Source: Paracoccaceae bacterium
GTDB lineage: Bacteria; Pseudomonadota; Alphaproteobacteria; Rhodobacterales; Rhodobacteraceae
Length of the DNA stretch: 7,459 bases
Reading direction: 5' to 3'
Assembly: GCA_009920815.1 (NCBI GenBank)
Contig: RFZH01000114.1
Location: forward strand, 1 to 7,459
This document shows positions 6,631 to 7,459 of the stretch, in pieces (within the stretch, counting starts at the first letter, position 1; the number at the start of each line of letters is the position of its first letter). Under the pieces are notes generated by a model that had not been told where the DNA came from, did not search any database, and saw only the letters and a program-made list of their open reading frames with translations. Made by a program: the position numbers and the translations under genes.

Positions 6631-7437
6631 TTAATATCCCATTGCCTTGCGCAGCATATTCAACGCGACAAACACAAGGAAAATCGCAAAATATCGCTTT
6701 AACCGCTTTGCATCCATCTTATGGGCCAAAGCGACACCAAAGGGCGTTGTAACAAATGTCATCGAAACGATGAGCGCAAAGGCCGCTAAATTCACTGCCC
6801 CAACAGTTAAGGGTGGACGGTTGATTGGATCAAGACCAACAAAGAAAAACCCGAGAACGGATGGGACTGCAATCAACAGCCCAAAGCCCGAAGATGTCGC
6901 AACCGCGCGGTGGATGGGCATTCCGTGCAGTGTCATTGTAGGGACCCCCAAAGATCCCCCGCCGATGCCCATCAACACCGAAAAGAAACCGACCAGCGGC
7001 GAATAAATCGCACGCCTAATCCCAGTGGGCATTGTATCGGCGACGCGCCAATCCGTCTTGCCAAAGGCCATATACAGCCCGATGAACATCCCCAAACAGC
7101 CAAAAATCCACTGCAATGTCACCGACTTCAACTGTGCCGCAAACATAACCGAAACGATCGCGCCAACCATAATCCCAGGCGCCCATGTTTTCAAAACGTT
7201 CCAATCCACGCCACCATGCTTGTTATGCGACGTCAAGGATCGTACTGAGGTGACAACAATGGTCGCAAGCGATGTCGCCAAACAAATCTGCATCAGATTT
7301 TCATGCGGATACCCCAACGTGGTAAAGGCATAAAAAAACGCAGGCACCAAAACCATGCCGCCGCCCACGCCAAACAACCCGGCCAAAACCCCCGCAATCG
7401 CACCCACGATCATCAGGGCAATTATCATCGTTACCAT
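6631..7437 (-). CDS. TauE/SafE-family membrane permease (sulfite/anion exporter type)
   Basis: 268-residue integral membrane protein of the TauE/SafE (DUF81) family, whose studied members export sulfite or organosulfur anions. The family's internal duplication is clear: GLFGVGGGMVLVPAF (20-34) in the first half and MGIGGGSLGVPTMTL (156-170) in the second. About eight hydrophobic segments are visible, roughly at 3-23, 27-45, 50-66, 86-102, 107-125, 145-165, 179-201, 212-232 and 247-263; not all need span the membrane. The start at 7437 is supported by GTGGGG (7444-7449) 6 bases upstream; Met4 is a possible alternative. Its substrate is unknown. The downstream oxygenase, 4 bp away, hints that the permease exports an anion released by oxygenase action, but this is inference. 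Confidence 0.9.
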   Translation of the reverse strand: MVTMIIALMIVGAIAGVLAGLFGVGGGMVLVPAFFYAFTTLGYPHENLMQICLATSLATIVVTSVRSLTSHNKHGGVDWNVLKTWAPGIMVGAIVSVMFAAQLKSVTLQWIFGCLGMFIGLYMAFGKTDWRVADTMPTGIRRAIYSPLVGFFSVLMGIGGGSLGVPTMTLHGMPIHRAVATSSGFGLLIAVPSVLGFFFVGLDPINRPPLTVGAVNLAAFALIVSMTFVTTPFGVALAHKMDAKRLKRYFAIFLVFVALNMLRKAMGY

Positions 7438-7443
7438 GTCTTA

Positions 7444-7449
7444 CCCCAC
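7444..7449 (-). promoter_or_regulatory. Ribosome binding site of the TauE/SafE gene
   Basis: GTGGGG on the minus strand, 6 bases before the ATG at 7437. Only 22 bp upstream of this start lie in the window, so the promoter cannot be judged. Confidence 0.45.
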
Positions 7450-7459
7450 TTTCATCTTT

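Overview
The window looks like a piece of an alphaproteobacterial chromosome, most probably from Rhodobacteraceae (roseobacter group). The basis is protein-level recognition: a heterotetrameric sarcosine oxidase operon in the order B, D, A; the block ccmI-ruvX-DUF1289; and RuvX and CcmI sequences of roseobacter type. Base composition looks moderate rather than very GC-rich. No RNA genes, insertion sequences, CRISPR arrays or phage genes were seen.

Layout. (1) Positions 1-3777, minus strand: the sarcosine oxidase operon, read right to left as soxB, a 307-bp gap, soxD, then soxA, which runs off the left edge (608 codons present). The products form the enzyme that demethylates sarcosine to glycine and passes the one-carbon unit to tetrahydrofolate, the last step of glycine betaine/dimethylglycine breakdown. 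(2) The soxB-soxD gap holds two mutually exclusive reading frames. One is a plus-strand ORF for a small membrane protein with an acidic, glycine-rich tail. The other is a minus-strand ORF joined to soxB and soxD by overlaps at both ends. (3) Positions 3778-3953: a 176-bp divergent intergenic region with a near-perfect 18-bp palindrome and a perfect 10-bp inverted repeat whose right arm contains the ccmI start codon. (4) Positions 3954-5881, plus strand: ccmI (cytochrome c maturation), ruvX (Holliday junction resolvase-like/16S rRNA processing family) and a DUF1289 zinc-ribbon-like protein, tightly packed. (5) Positions 5865-7437, minus strand: a TauE/SafE-type permease followed 4 bp later by a phytanoyl-CoA-dioxygenase-like Fe(II)/2-oxoglutarate oxygenase, whose 3' end overlaps the DUF1289 gene tail to tail.

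Most of the window is ordinary catabolic and housekeeping DNA. The parts worth a second look are the soxB-soxD gap, the hairpin around the ccmI start, the palindrome, a run of nine G inside ccmI, and the permease-oxygenase pair. I see no clear new multi-gene system; the best candidate for something undescribed is the small gene in the sox operon.
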